From CAZTHL01 sp964613585 (lineage in GTDB: Bacteria; Pseudomonadota; Alphaproteobacteria; DSM-16000; Inquilinaceae): DNA of 37,970 bases. Shown here one piece after another: positions 14,453 to 23,095 of the stretch (position 1 is its first letter; the number at the start of each line of letters is the position of its first letter). Below the pieces are notes generated by a model. The model was not told the origin of the DNA. It saw only the letters and a program-made list of their open reading frames with translations, and did not search any database. Where the stretch lies: assembly GCA_964613585.1 (NCBI GenBank), contig CAZTHL010000034.1:1-37970 (forward strand), written 5' to 3'. Both the position numbers and the translations under genes were made by a program.

Positions 14453-16600
14453 CTACCCCTGAGCTCGCTCCAGGGCATCCAGCACGACATCCACGGTCAA
14501 CAACTCCGGAAGAGCGATACCGTCCGGCGCTTCGGGACCATACACGACGTTGAACGGTATCCCATAGCGCCCAAAGCTCGCCAGAAAAGCTGCGATGTCC
14601 GGGTCGGGCCGCGTCCAATCGGCACGCATGGCCACGACCGGACTCTCTCCAAGCGCCGCCTTGACATTTTCTCGATCCAGCACCAGCAGTTTGTTGGCTT
14701 GGCAAGTGAGGCACCAGTCCGCCGTCACATCAACGAAGACCGTACGTCCGTCGGCGACATGGGAAGCTATCGATCTCTCGTTGAAGACCTGCCAGTCAGC
14801 TTCCATGCCTGATGCGGCTGCGTCTTCGGCGCTCTTACCATCAAGTGTCGCCGGAGCCAGGAATGCGCCCAGCGCAATCGCGGCTGCCAAGCCTGTGCCT
14901 ATGGTGCGGGCGCGCCCCGTCGCGCCGTGTCGCAACCAGAACACCATGCCAAGGACGAGCATCAAGAGACCGACGGTGATCGCAGCAGGCAGCGACAGCT
15001 GGGCTGACAGCACCGCCAGAAGCCAGAGAGCAGTGCCGACGAGCGCCATGCCAAGCGCACGCTTCACCGTGACCATCCAAGGACCCGGTCTTGGCAGCCG
15101 GCTGGCAAGCTGTGGCGCCGCAGCCACCAAGAGGTATGGAAGCGCCAAGCCGACGCCGAGGGCCAGGAAGACCGCCAGGATGTCGATGGGACCACTTGAC
15201 AACGCGAAGCCGACGGCAGTCCCGAGAAACGGAGCCGAGCAAGGGGTGGCGAGAAGCGTCGCCAGGGCTCCCGTCGCGAAATGGCCGCCCAGCCCCCCAC
15301 CGCTGCCGAACCGACCTGCCAGGTCGTTCAGACGTGGCGGCAGAATGATCTCGAACAGCCCGAAAAGGTTGCAGGCAAACAGCGTCAGAAGAACGACCAT
15401 GAAGACGAGGAACAACGGTTCCTGAAATTGCACGCCCCACCCAACAGCGCCACCGGCGGATTGCACCAGGATTGTGCCGGCGGCCAGAAGCATGAACGAC
15501 GCCAGGATACCGGCTGCCGACGCCAGGAAGCCGGCCCTCACCTGAGCCGGCGCCTCGCCGCCATGGCCCACGATCGATAGCAGCTTCAAGGACAGAACCG
15601 GGAGCACACAGGGCATCAGATTCAAGATCAGTCCGCCAAGCACCGCCAAGCCTAGAATGATGGGAAAGCGGATGGCGGTGTCCGTAGAGGTCGCGTCGAC
15701 GACTTCGGCCGGCTGAACGCTACCGCGAGTCAAGTTCACCCGCCATTCTGCGGAGCTGTTGCCGTCCACCAGGGTGAGCGTCACCTGTGATCCCAAGAGG
15801 CTACCGGACTCGCTATCCTGGATAATGGGCAGGCGTGCCTGAACACGACGCCCACCCTCTTGAATGTCCAATTCCGCTCTGCCAAGCACATAAGGACGCG
15901 GGGCTTCGACGAGGATGTCGGGCCTGTCGAAGCCGTCCCGGGCCGAAGCGGTCACCAGGAGCGCGCCTCCGTCCAAGACGGCGCTTTCGAGATCGAGACC
16001 CGCCAGCGCACCGTCTCCCGGTACTCTGCTGGTATACCTTTCGATAAGGTTGGCAGAGCGGTCGCTCACGCCGGCAGGGCCTGAGGGCAGATCAAGCCGC
16101 ACCTGAAAGGTGGCCGGGACACAGATGTCAGAACACACCAGGATGTCGAGCATCCCTTCCAGGCTGACCGGCTCACCCGGACGCAAGGGGGTGACAGACA
16201 ACGGGAACACGACCTCCTTCGCATATCCGAAGGTATCGAGCCCAAACAAGCTGAACCGAGCCGGCGCCGGCCAATGCCATTGGATGTCGCGAACATTGCT
16301 CGATCCGGACCAGTCGGCCCGGGGAGGGAGGCCGGCATCACCAGGGGAACGCCAATATGTCTTCCAGTCGCCATCCAGACGGAGCTGCAGGCCGATCGGA
16401 AGCGCCGTCAGGTTGCCAACACCTTCGACGGCGGCAATGAGCCGCGCTTCCACGAACTCCCCTGGAACCACTTCCTGGGACTGCCATGATCCGGCTGCCG
16501 ATTGTGCGGGCGGCACGCCGAGCAGCGTCGCCGCCAGAACGACGAGAACGACGATCAGGGGACCGCGAGGGCTATGGCAAAGGCTTCGCATCTCGCTCAT
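14453..16600 (-). CDS. DsbD/ScsB-family thiol:disulfide interchange protein
   Basis: 715 residues. Order: signal sequence (about 14-35), a periplasmic domain with a redox pair Cys156/Cys160 (VCSDICVP), a polytopic core of about eight membrane helices with Cys331 (NLMPCVLP) and Cys454 (ATPCSAPF), and a C-terminal thioredoxin-like domain with Cys630/Cys633 (ADWCLTC). This is the classical electron relay that carries reducing power from cytoplasmic thioredoxin to the periplasm. The long N-terminal domain resembles ScsB/DipZ-type proteins rather than E. coli DsbD. Start at 16600; a second Met three codons later is also possible. Divergent from yqgE by 114 bases. Confidence 0.92.
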   Translation of the reverse strand: MSEMRSLCHSPRGPLIVVLVVLAATLLGVPPAQSAAGSWQSQEVVPGEFVEARLIAAVEGVGNLTALPIGLQLRLDGDWKTYWRSPGDAGLPPRADWSGSSNVRDIQWHWPAPARFSLFGLDTFGYAKEVVFPLSVTPLRPGEPVSLEGMLDILVCSDICVPATFQVRLDLPSGPAGVSDRSANLIERYTSRVPGDGALAGLDLESAVLDGGALLVTASARDGFDRPDILVEAPRPYVLGRAELDIQEGGRRVQARLPIIQDSESGSLLGSQVTLTLVDGNSSAEWRVNLTRGSVQPAEVVDATSTDTAIRFPIILGLAVLGGLILNLMPCVLPVLSLKLLSIVGHGGEAPAQVRAGFLASAAGILASFMLLAAGTILVQSAGGAVGWGVQFQEPLFLVFMVVLLTLFACNLFGLFEIILPPRLNDLAGRFGSGGGLGGHFATGALATLLATPCSAPFLGTAVGFALSSGPIDILAVFLALGVGLALPYLLVAAAPQLASRLPRPGPWMVTVKRALGMALVGTALWLLAVLSAQLSLPAAITVGLLMLVLGMVFWLRHGATGRARTIGTGLAAAIALGAFLAPATLDGKSAEDAAASGMEADWQVFNERSIASHVADGRTVFVDVTADWCLTCQANKLLVLDRENVKAALGESPVVAMRADWTRPDPDIAAFLASFGRYGIPFNVVYGPEAPDGIALPELLTVDVVLDALERAQG

Positions 16601-16714
16601 CTAGGAAACGTGAGTAAACTGGGCATACCTTATCACCGGCCCCGTCACCTGCGGATCTCACATTCGCGCCAGCGATAAGGGCCTGCCCGCTCTCGACGGA
16701 TTGATGGACTCGGC

Positions 16715-17326
16715 ATGAAGATGGACCTAACCAGCGATCAGCCAGATGCGGGTGAGATGGAAGACATCGAGCCATACCTGACAGGCCAATTGCTCATTGC
16801 CATGCCGGCCATGACGGACCCTCGATTCCAGCGCACAGTGATATATGTGTGCGCTCACAGCGACGAGGGCGCCATGGGGCTCGTCATCAATAAGCCCATG
16901 AACTCGATCAATTATGGCGATCTGCTGCAACAGCTCAGCATCGAGAGTCCGGTGAACGATGTGAGCGGTTTGCCGGTGCATTTCGGTGGTCCCGTGGAAT
17001 CCGGTCGAGGATTCGTGCTCCATTCTGACGATTTTGTCCGGGACGGCACCATGCGGGTGGAGCCCGGGATCGCCCTCACCGCGACGGTTGACGTCCTGAA
17101 GGCAATCGCCACCGGCAGCGGACCGCGTCGTCATTTTCTGGCGTTGGGCTATGCCGGTTGGGGCCCGGGGCAACTCGACGCCGAGATGCAGGCCAATGGC
17201 TGGCTCAACGCTCCCGCGGATGAAGCCATTCTGTTCGATCCCGATCTGTCGACCAAGTGGGAACGGGCGATCGGCAAGCTGGGTGTTTCTCCAGCCATGC
17301 TGTCGGGCGAGGCCGGTCACGCCTGA
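16715..17326 (+). CDS. YqgE/AlgH family protein (UPF0301, DUF179)
   Basis: 203 residues. Recognised by LTGQLLIAMPAMTDPRFQRTV, GAMGLVINKP, VHFGGPVESGRGFVLHS and ALGYAGWGPGQLDAE, the family's core motifs. The protein is cytosolic and widespread in proteobacteria; its biochemical role is not settled. The N-terminal 20 residues are acidic and variable. Divergent from the DsbD/ScsB-like gene. Confidence 0.95.
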   Translation: MKMDLTSDQPDAGEMEDIEPYLTGQLLIAMPAMTDPRFQRTVIYVCAHSDEGAMGLVINKPMNSINYGDLLQQLSIESPVNDVSGLPVHFGGPVESGRGFVLHSDDFVRDGTMRVEPGIALTATVDVLKAIATGSGPRRHFLALGYAGWGPGQLDAEMQANGWLNAPADEAILFDPDLSTKWERAIGKLGVSPAMLSGEAGHA

Positions 17327-17441
17327 AGGGCTATCAGGCTTGACCGGCAGCGGAGCCGCAACGCGCGCCGGCAACGATGCCGAGTCACGGGTTTCATTGC
17401 GAGGAGCCTGGGAGCAGACCTCTGCCGCGCGGTCACCCAAT

Positions 17442-17512
17442 GACAGCATGCTCAGGCCGGCCGGGCGGGGGAGCGGGCCGGTGCCGAGTCCGCGCCAGGC
17501 GGAACCGCTCTA
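17442..17512. repeat. Half-copy of the nested inverted-repeat family (right half)
   Basis: GACAGCATGCTCAGG (17442-17456) followed by a GGCCGGGCGGGGGAGC block (17459-17474) matches the right half of the element at 19642-19774 almost base for base, and it ends in GCGGAACCGCTC, a weaker version of that element's outer arm. The last bases run into the end of the neighbouring minus-strand gene. Read on the minus strand the block also matches the half-copy at 32678-32709. Confidence 0.7.
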
Positions 17513-18616
17513 GCGACCGACCGAGCCCGACGCCAACGCGGGAAAGCGTAGCAGCAGGAATGGCATCTGCGCCGTGCCACCACCATCGGCGAGCACGGGC
17601 GACCGATGCAGCTGATTTACGGTCACATAAACGTATTCATCCGGGCCGAAGGCAAATCCATCGGGCCAGCTCAGGCGCGCATCGTCCTGGTAGAGGATCT
17701 CATAGCGGCCATCAGGGCGAGTGACGCCAATAGCGTTGGCGGTAATGTCAGTGATGTAAACATTGCCCGCACCGTCGACCGTGATGCCGTCACTGATCGG
17801 CTTGTCGCCGTAGCGTTCGACGCGGGCGGCAAGGTCGGCGCTTGGCAGGTCGACCTTCAGGAGATCGCTGGTTCGTACGCGATAGAGCGAGGTGCCGCTC
17901 ATCGGTCCGAAATAGACCCATTCCGCCGCCGGATCCACGGTGATCGGATTGACTCCGATGCGAGCGGGCGCGCCGCCAAGCGTGACGGTGCGCCCATCAA
18001 TGACCATATCCACATCCTCGGGCAGCACGCTCCTATGCCCCTCGAGAACCCGCCGGGCATGACCCGTGGCAAGGTCGACCACGATCAGCGCCGCGTTCGA
18101 GCCGGCGGCCGTGTCGGCGACATAGACAGCGCCATGAACGCGGTCGACGGCAAGATCATTGAGGAATGCGTCCTCCCGCGTCATCGGCATCGGAAGGTAG
18201 ATGGAACGGTCGAGCCGGTTGGTCCGGGTGTCCCAGCCTAGGAGCCGCGGCGCGTCAGCGCTTGTCATGGCGTTATCGAGCAGCCAAAGCACGCCTCTAC
18301 GGTCGGCGACCAGTCCGAGCACGGCGTTCAGGCCGATGCCTTCCGGTCCGGGTGGCTGGTTCCAGCCGTGCGGCGGATACGCCAGGGTCGAGCCGTCCTT
18401 TTGCAGTTCCACAACCCGAAGCTCGGGTTCGTAGAACTGGTGCAGGCTTAGGTAGACCCGTCCCTGCGGTCCGACCGCCACATTTCCCGGCGGTGTCCCG
18501 GGCCCGAAGCTGGCCACCGTCTCGAGCGCTCTGACCTCCGCTCCCGCGCGATCCGCAGAAAGGAGGGAAACGAGCAGCAGCCCCAAAACCGCCGCGAAAC
18601 GTGTTCCGTTTCTCAT
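17510..18616 (-). CDS. Secreted yellow / major-royal-jelly-protein family beta-propeller
   Basis: 368 residues with a clear signal peptide (MRNGTRFAAVLGLLLVSLLS, cleaved near Ala26). The rest is a beta-propeller of the MRJP/yellow family: VAVGPQGRVYLSLHQFYEPE, GVLWLLDNAM, FLNDLAVDRVHGAVYVADTA, the NPITVDP...YFGPMSGTSLYRV region, SDGITVDGAGNVYITDI and SWPDGFAFGPD. Bacterial members are periplasmic or secreted and of uncertain function; some are annotated as L-dopachrome tautomerase-related or SMP-30/gluconolactonase-like. No operon partner is obvious; the gene's 3' end overlaps a repeat element. Confidence 0.88.
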   Translation of the reverse strand: MRNGTRFAAVLGLLLVSLLSADRAGAEVRALETVASFGPGTPPGNVAVGPQGRVYLSLHQFYEPELRVVELQKDGSTLAYPPHGWNQPPGPEGIGLNAVLGLVADRRGVLWLLDNAMTSADAPRLLGWDTRTNRLDRSIYLPMPMTREDAFLNDLAVDRVHGAVYVADTAAGSNAALIVVDLATGHARRVLEGHRSVLPEDVDMVIDGRTVTLGGAPARIGVNPITVDPAAEWVYFGPMSGTSLYRVRTSDLLKVDLPSADLAARVERYGDKPISDGITVDGAGNVYITDITANAIGVTRPDGRYEILYQDDARLSWPDGFAFGPDEYVYVTVNQLHRSPVLADGGGTAQMPFLLLRFPALASGSVGR

Positions 18617-18670
18617 GTCCTTGGCACCTCGTCGGCCTCCAGGCCCTGAGCGTTGGCCGCAACGGATCCG

Positions 18671-19180
18671 TCAGTCCAGGCTGCGGAGCGGCCAAGCCTC
18701 GGTCTCGTGGTCGGGATGCTGGTAGCCCTTCAGGCCATCAAGCGAAATTTCGTGAGTCGCCTCACCCGTGGGGCGCCGCGGCCGGTCATCGCCGAGAGCA
18801 AGCCAAGGCAGCATCGACTCGACCCCGTAATGAACGAGCGGCGGTGTGTCGCCCGGCTGATCAAGGCTGCCAATCGTTATGTCTATCCATTCGCTGTCCA
18901 GATAGGCGAATGACAAGGGCGTGCCGCAGTCACGGCAGAAGCCGCGCATGGAGTGGCTCGAGCTGCGGAAGAAGGCAGGACTGCCGCGCGTCCAGGCAAG
19001 GTCGCCCTTGCGCACCGGCGCAAGCGCCGCAAAGGCGTTGCCCACCGCCTTCTGGCACATCCGGCAATGGCAAAGATGCGCTCCCTCCGGGCGGGAATTG
19101 AGCCTATAACGTATCAAGCCACACTGGCACCCGCCGCTCAGAAGAGCGTTGGCGTCCGGCCCGCATGCGGTTTCCGACAT
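18671..19180 (-). CDS. GFA-family (glutathione-dependent formaldehyde-activating / CENP-V-like) zinc protein
   Basis: 169 residues. Zinc-binding cysteines occur in the family pattern: GGCQCGLIRY, HCRMCQKAVGNAF and GFCRDCGTPLSFAY. Despite the family name most members have no proven formaldehyde activity. The C-terminal part (IDITIGSLDQPGD, PWLALGDDRPR) is typical. Located 54 bases upstream of the royal-jelly-family gene on the same strand, so the two might be co-transcribed, but no functional link is evident. Confidence 0.92.
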   Translation of the reverse strand: MSETACGPDANALLSGGCQCGLIRYRLNSRPEGAHLCHCRMCQKAVGNAFAALAPVRKGDLAWTRGSPAFFRSSSHSMRGFCRDCGTPLSFAYLDSEWIDITIGSLDQPGDTPPLVHYGVESMLPWLALGDDRPRRPTGEATHEISLDGLKGYQHPDHETEAWPLRSLD

Positions 19181-19368
19181 GGTCTCACTCTCAAGGCAGC
19201 CGCGCCGGTGAGCCGGCGCCCGTCGATAGCCGACACCCGCGTTTGCACGAGGCCCATGGTGCCGTCAACCGGTTCCCCAGGAGCTGCCACCGCCCTGAAG
19301 CCGGGCGCCAGGGCGCCACATGGGAAGAAAGCTCTCGAGCAGAGCTTTGGCATGAGCATCTGACACCA

Positions 19369-19440
19369 CCGAGCCGACAAGATGACGTGTCGGCTCGGGG
19401 CGCGCCCGCCAACCCTACCCTCGCCCGGGGGCGCCGTCGC
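19369..19440. repeat. Dispersed hairpin repeat, copy 1
   Basis: An 11-bp perfect stem (19369-19379 with 19388-19398, CCGAGCCGACA / TGTCGGCTCGG) followed by a conserved tail containing GCCCGCCAACCCT and CGCCCGGG. The element at 28015-28090 has the same stem sequence and the same tail, which defines a repeat family rather than a chance hairpin. Confidence 0.75.
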
Positions 19441-19641
19441 GAGCCGATGGCTGAAGCCATTGGGTCGCCGGCATGAGCCGAAACGATCATGTCCAGGCCT
19501 GCTGCGCAGGGCTGGGCATGGACCCGCAGCGCCGAACCAGCGATCAAGAACGGAGTCCGAGCCCCCATCGGCGGTGAGGGCCAACTCGGCGATCTGATCG
19601 TTGACGGACGTCGGGAACGGCATGTCCATGCTCCGGCATGA

Positions 19642-19774
19642 GAGCGTTTCCGGCTCAAACGGTATCGCCGGCCCGCTTCCCCGCCCGGCCTCCCTAGGAC
19701 AGCATGCTCAGGCTGGCCGGGCGGGGGAGCTGGGGAGCGCGCCGAAGCCAATTCCGGGTCGGCCGGAAACGCTC
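19642..19774. repeat. 133-bp nested inverted-repeat element
   Basis: Outer arms GAGCGTTTCCGGC (19642-19654) and GCCGGAAACGCTC (19762-19774) are perfect 13-bp inverted repeats. Inside them, GCTTCCCCGCCCGGCC (19675-19690) and GGCCGGGCGGGGGAGC (19715-19730) pair at 15 of 16 positions around a 24-base centre that contains AGCATGCT. Partial copies lie at 17442-17512 and 32678-32709. No coding capacity and no target-site duplication that I could see. It looks like a MITE-like or REP-like palindromic unit. Confidence 0.75.
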
Positions 19775-19832
19775 CAACGATGAATACTCGGTCGGAGCAT
19801 GTGTCAGCCGTCCGGCCACTACCCGTCCGGGC

Positions 19833-21239
19833 TCAGCTCATCAAATCGCGAACGTCACTCAACCGTCCGGTCACCGCCGCCGCGGCGGCCATGGCCGGAC
19901 TCATGAGATGCGTGCGTCCACCCCGGCCTTGACGCCCTTCGAAATTGCGATTGGATGTGCTGGCGCAACGCTCTCCCGGCGCCAGCCGGTCGGCATTCAT
20001 GGCAAGGCACATGGAACAGCCAGGCTCACGCCATTCGAAGCCGGCGTCCTGAAAGATCCGGTCAAGCCCCTCCTGCTCGGCCTGGGCTCGCACCAGCCCA
20101 GAGCCGGGCACGATAAGCGCGCGGACCCCTTCCGCCACCTTTCGGCCTTTGGCGATCGCAGCCACCAGGCGAAAATCCTCGATACGGCCGTTGGTGCAGG
20201 AGCCGATGAAGACCGTATTGATCCGAATGTCCTGCATGGGCGTCCCGGGCTGCAGGCCCATGTACTCCAGCGACCGGCGCGCCGCGCGCTGCCGTCCCGC
20301 GTCACCGAAGCTTTCCGGCGTCGGCACCAGCCCGGTGATGGGCACAACGTCCTGCGGACTGGTTCCCCAGGATACAACGGGCGCGATGTCCGCCGCCTCG
20401 AGCTGGACCTCACGGTCATAGGTCGCGCCCGCGTCCGACGGCAGGGATCGCCAGTACTGCTCGGCCAGATCCCAATGCTCGCCCTTGGGCGCCATCGGCC
20501 GGCCCTTGAGATAGGCGAACGTCTTGTCATCAGGAGCGATCAGCCCGGCCCGGGCACCAGCCTCGATCGACATGTTGCAGACGGTCATGCGGCCTTCCAT
20601 GGACAAGCCGCGCACCGCGTCACCGGCATACTCGATGACGTGACCGGTCCCGCCAGCAGTCCCAATGGCGCCGATGATCGCCAGGATCAGATCCTTGGCC
20701 CCGACCCCGGGGGGCAGGCCACCCTCGACGTTGATCCGCATGTTCTTCGCCGGACGCTGCTGCAGCGTCTGCGTCGCCAGCACGTGCTCAACTTCCGAGG
20801 TGCCGATGCCGAATGCGAGAGCGCCGAAGGCGCCATGCGTCGAAGTATGGCTGTCTCCACAGACGATGATGGTGCCGGGGAGCGTGAAGCCCTGCTCCGG
20901 CCCGATGATGTGAACGATGCCCTGCCGACGATCGTCGATGCCAAACATGCGGATGCCGAACGCCCGCGCGTTGGCTTCGAGCGTGTCCACCTGAAGCTTG
21001 CTTTCCGGATCGGCTATCCCGTTCGAGCGATCCAAGGTCGGCACGTTGTGATCGGCGACAGCCAATGTTGCGTCGCGGCGGCGCACGTCACGGCCGTTGA
21101 CCCGAAGTCCTTCAAAGGCCTGAGGACTGGTGACCTCGTGAACCAGATGGCGGTCGATATAGAGGATGCACGTGCCGTCCTCATGACGGTGAACGACATG
21201 ACTGTCCCAGATCTTGTCGAACAGCGTGCGCGGGGGCAT
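19833..21239 (-). CDS. leuC: 3-isopropylmalate dehydratase large subunit
   Basis: 468 residues from the ATG at 21239 (AAAGGA ribosome site upstream). Second step of leucine synthesis, isomerising 2- to 3-isopropylmalate. The [4Fe-4S] ligands are Cys348 (FIGSCTNGR) and Cys408/Cys411 (EPGCSMCLAMN). Other hallmarks: MPPRTLFDKIWDSHVV, CGDSHTSTHGAFGALAFGIG and ASTSNRNFEGRQG. The small subunit gene leuD is not downstream; only repeats and the GFA gene follow, so leuD must lie elsewhere. Confidence 0.97.
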   Translation of the reverse strand: MPPRTLFDKIWDSHVVHRHEDGTCILYIDRHLVHEVTSPQAFEGLRVNGRDVRRRDATLAVADHNVPTLDRSNGIADPESKLQVDTLEANARAFGIRMFGIDDRRQGIVHIIGPEQGFTLPGTIIVCGDSHTSTHGAFGALAFGIGTSEVEHVLATQTLQQRPAKNMRINVEGGLPPGVGAKDLILAIIGAIGTAGGTGHVIEYAGDAVRGLSMEGRMTVCNMSIEAGARAGLIAPDDKTFAYLKGRPMAPKGEHWDLAEQYWRSLPSDAGATYDREVQLEAADIAPVVSWGTSPQDVVPITGLVPTPESFGDAGRQRAARRSLEYMGLQPGTPMQDIRINTVFIGSCTNGRIEDFRLVAAIAKGRKVAEGVRALIVPGSGLVRAQAEQEGLDRIFQDAGFEWREPGCSMCLAMNADRLAPGERCASTSNRNFEGRQGRGGRTHLMSPAMAAAAAVTGRLSDVRDLMS

Positions 21240-21357
21240 GGCCGAGGTCCTTTGAAGCAACGCCTAAGCGCGCGACCATACCCGAGAGGACAGATGAAGC
21301 AAGCGCTCACGCCCTTCGGGAATGGTCCGAAAGCCAAGGCAAGCAGGAAGGCGGGAG

Positions 21358-22524
21358 TCAGGCGAACCGCAGCGGATCCGCCTCGCTTGGTCCAGTAAGG
21401 CGCGCCTCGGGCAGCCAGATCCGGAGGCACGTCCCCTGCTCCAGCCGGCTCGCCAGCGCGACCTCGCCGCCATGCATTGTGACAAAGCGCTCGATAAGGC
21501 AGAGTCCGAGACCGACCCCTGCTCGCCGACGGGTCAAGGCCGGCTCGCCCTGTGAAAAGAGCGCAAAGGCCTGCTGATGTGCCTCGTCTGTCATTCCAGG
21601 CCCATCGTCGACAACGTCCATGCGCACACCCTTTGGCTCCACATCGACGACAACATCGACCCGGCCACCCGACCGATTGAACTTGATCCCGTTGTCCAGC
21701 GCCTCATGGATCGCTTGGCGAAGGCGCCGCAGGTCGGCACGGACCCGTGGACACCGACGAAGAGTGGCGCTCAGCGTCACTCCTTTCAACTCGGCTGTTG
21801 GCCGAGCGCTGGCAATGCATTCTTGGACGAGCTCGCCAACATCGACCTCCTCTTCCCGGAGGTCGGAGGCATCGAGACCGGATCGGGACACCGCCAGCAA
21901 TCGGCCGACCATCGCCAGAAGATCGTGTCCAGCCTGTCCGATGGCCTTGGCATGTTCAGCGTCGGGTGCTGACAAGGGTGTCTGCATCAGGAGCTCGGCG
22001 TAGCCGATCACCGCATTGAGCGGCGTCCTTAGCTCATGGCTCATCATGGCCAAAAAATCGAGCTTGGCCCGGTCCGCATCGTGAGCGGCCCGGAGAGCGG
22101 TTTCGAGCCGCTGCTGGGCTTCGATCCGCTCAGTGACGTCCCGCTGCACGGCAAGGTAATGACGGACGGCACCGTGAAGGTCCGGGAGCGGAGCAATCGA
22201 CCACTCCATGACGAAGGGTTGCCCCGATCTCCTGTAGTTGACCGCCCGCCCCTCCCACGCCTCGCCACAACCCAAACGGTCGTGCATCGACTCGAAGGCC
22301 GACAGGTCGGTTTCCGGACCCTGGAGAACACGAGGCGTCCGCCCGACAATTTCCTCGCGACGCCAACCGGTCAATCGCTCAAAGGCGGCGTTCACGTATA
22401 CCACATATGGTCCTGGCGACTGGAGGTGTGCATCCGTGATCAGCACACCTTCCGCCATGACGTCGAGAATTCTGATGGAATCGCTGCCAAGCGGAGCAAC
22501 AGGCTTCATCGGCGATGGGTGCAT
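21358..22524 (-). CDS. Soluble PAS-domain sensor histidine kinase
   Basis: 388 residues if started at the ATG at 22524 (a second Met at 22509 is possible; neither has a good ribosome site). No membrane helix. Order: a LOV-like PAS domain (about 16-130), a coiled linker, HisKA with phospho-acceptor His163 (LAMMSHELRTPLNAVIGY), and HATPase with N-box HEALDNGIKFN, G1 VDDGPGM and G2 GVGLGLCLIERF. The PAS has GRTPRVLQGPE where true LOV photoreceptors have GRNCRFLQ; the flavin-bonding Cys is a Pro, so it is not a standard blue-light sensor. Cytoplasmic; target unknown, no response regulator adjacent. It lies 104 bases after rplS on the same strand. Confidence 0.9.
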   Translation of the reverse strand: MHPSPMKPVAPLGSDSIRILDVMAEGVLITDAHLQSPGPYVVYVNAAFERLTGWRREEIVGRTPRVLQGPETDLSAFESMHDRLGCGEAWEGRAVNYRRSGQPFVMEWSIAPLPDLHGAVRHYLAVQRDVTERIEAQQRLETALRAAHDADRAKLDFLAMMSHELRTPLNAVIGYAELLMQTPLSAPDAEHAKAIGQAGHDLLAMVGRLLAVSRSGLDASDLREEEVDVGELVQECIASARPTAELKGVTLSATLRRCPRVRADLRRLRQAIHEALDNGIKFNRSGGRVDVVVDVEPKGVRMDVVDDGPGMTDEAHQQAFALFSQGEPALTRRRAGVGLGLCLIERFVTMHGGEVALASRLEQGTCLRIWLPEARLTGPSEADPLRFA

Positions 22525-22628
22525 GCTTCGAGCTGCTGGAATGGCATCTGCAGCCAGTCTTGCCGATGGATGTAAAGGCGTTGTGAACGGCGCGCGAACG
22601 CTCCTCTCCGCTCGGCGAGCGCGAAGGA

Positions 22629-23072
22629 TCACGATTTGCTTTTGGCAACCGGCTTGGTGGTCGTTTTCGCCCCGCCCTTGGCAGCCGGCTTGCGCTGCTC
22701 GGCATTCGGTCGCGGCGCCGCCTTCTCCGCGATCCGGGCCGCCTTGCCTCGACGCGAGCGGAGGTAGTAGAGCTTCGCCCGTCGGACGTCGCCTCGCCTA
22801 ATGACCTCGATCGAGTCGATTCGCGGGCTGTAAAGCGGGAAAACGCGCTCTACCCCTTCGCCGTAGGAAATCTTGCGGACCGTGAAGGAGCTTCCGATGC
22901 CGGCGTTGTTCCGGGCGATGCACACGCCCTCGAACGCCTGCACCCGTTCGCGGCTGCCCTCGACCACCTTGACATTTACCCGAAGCGTATCTCCCGGCGC
23001 AAACTCGGGCACCGGCCGCTGATCGGTCAGCGCGGCAATCTGCTCCCGCTCCAGCTGCTCGACAATATTCAC
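22629..23072 (-). CDS. rplS: 50S ribosomal protein L19
   Basis: 147 residues from the GTG at 23072, giving the family-like start MNIVEQLEREQIAAL and a GAGG ribosome site just upstream. A TTG at 23099 overlapping the trmD stop is the alternative and would add nine residues. Core motifs: PGDTLRVNVKVVEGSRERVQAFEGV, GVERVFPLYSPRI and VRRAKLYYLRSRRGKAARI. The tail of about 30 residues is Lys/Ala/Pro-rich, longer than in E. coli but common in alphaproteobacteria. Last ribosomal gene of the ffh-rpsP-rimM-trmD-rplS operon. Confidence 0.96.
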   Translation of the reverse strand: MNIVEQLEREQIAALTDQRPVPEFAPGDTLRVNVKVVEGSRERVQAFEGVCIARNNAGIGSSFTVRKISYGEGVERVFPLYSPRIDSIEVIRRGDVRRAKLYYLRSRRGKAARIAEKAAPRPNAEQRKPAAKGGAKTTTKPVAKSKS

Positions 23073-23095
23073 CGCCTCATCCTCGACTTGGTTGC

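Larger units (their letters stand above)
19181..19832. other. 650-base intergenic region with two repeat elements and a possible gene fragment
   Basis: No complete gene is supported here. It holds a hairpin repeat at 19369-19440 and a nested inverted repeat at 19642-19774. On the minus strand from 19629 there is a short open stretch beginning with a ribosome-site-like GGAG and the residues MDMPFPTSVNDQIAELAL, which recalls the start of RebB-type proteins, but the continuation is arginine/proline-rich and not family-like. I treat it as a possible remnant only. Confidence 0.5.

Noticed and set aside
19704..21398. Plus-strand open frame of 564 codons opposite leuC
   Set aside because: Antisense to leuC and starts within the nested repeat; no motif.
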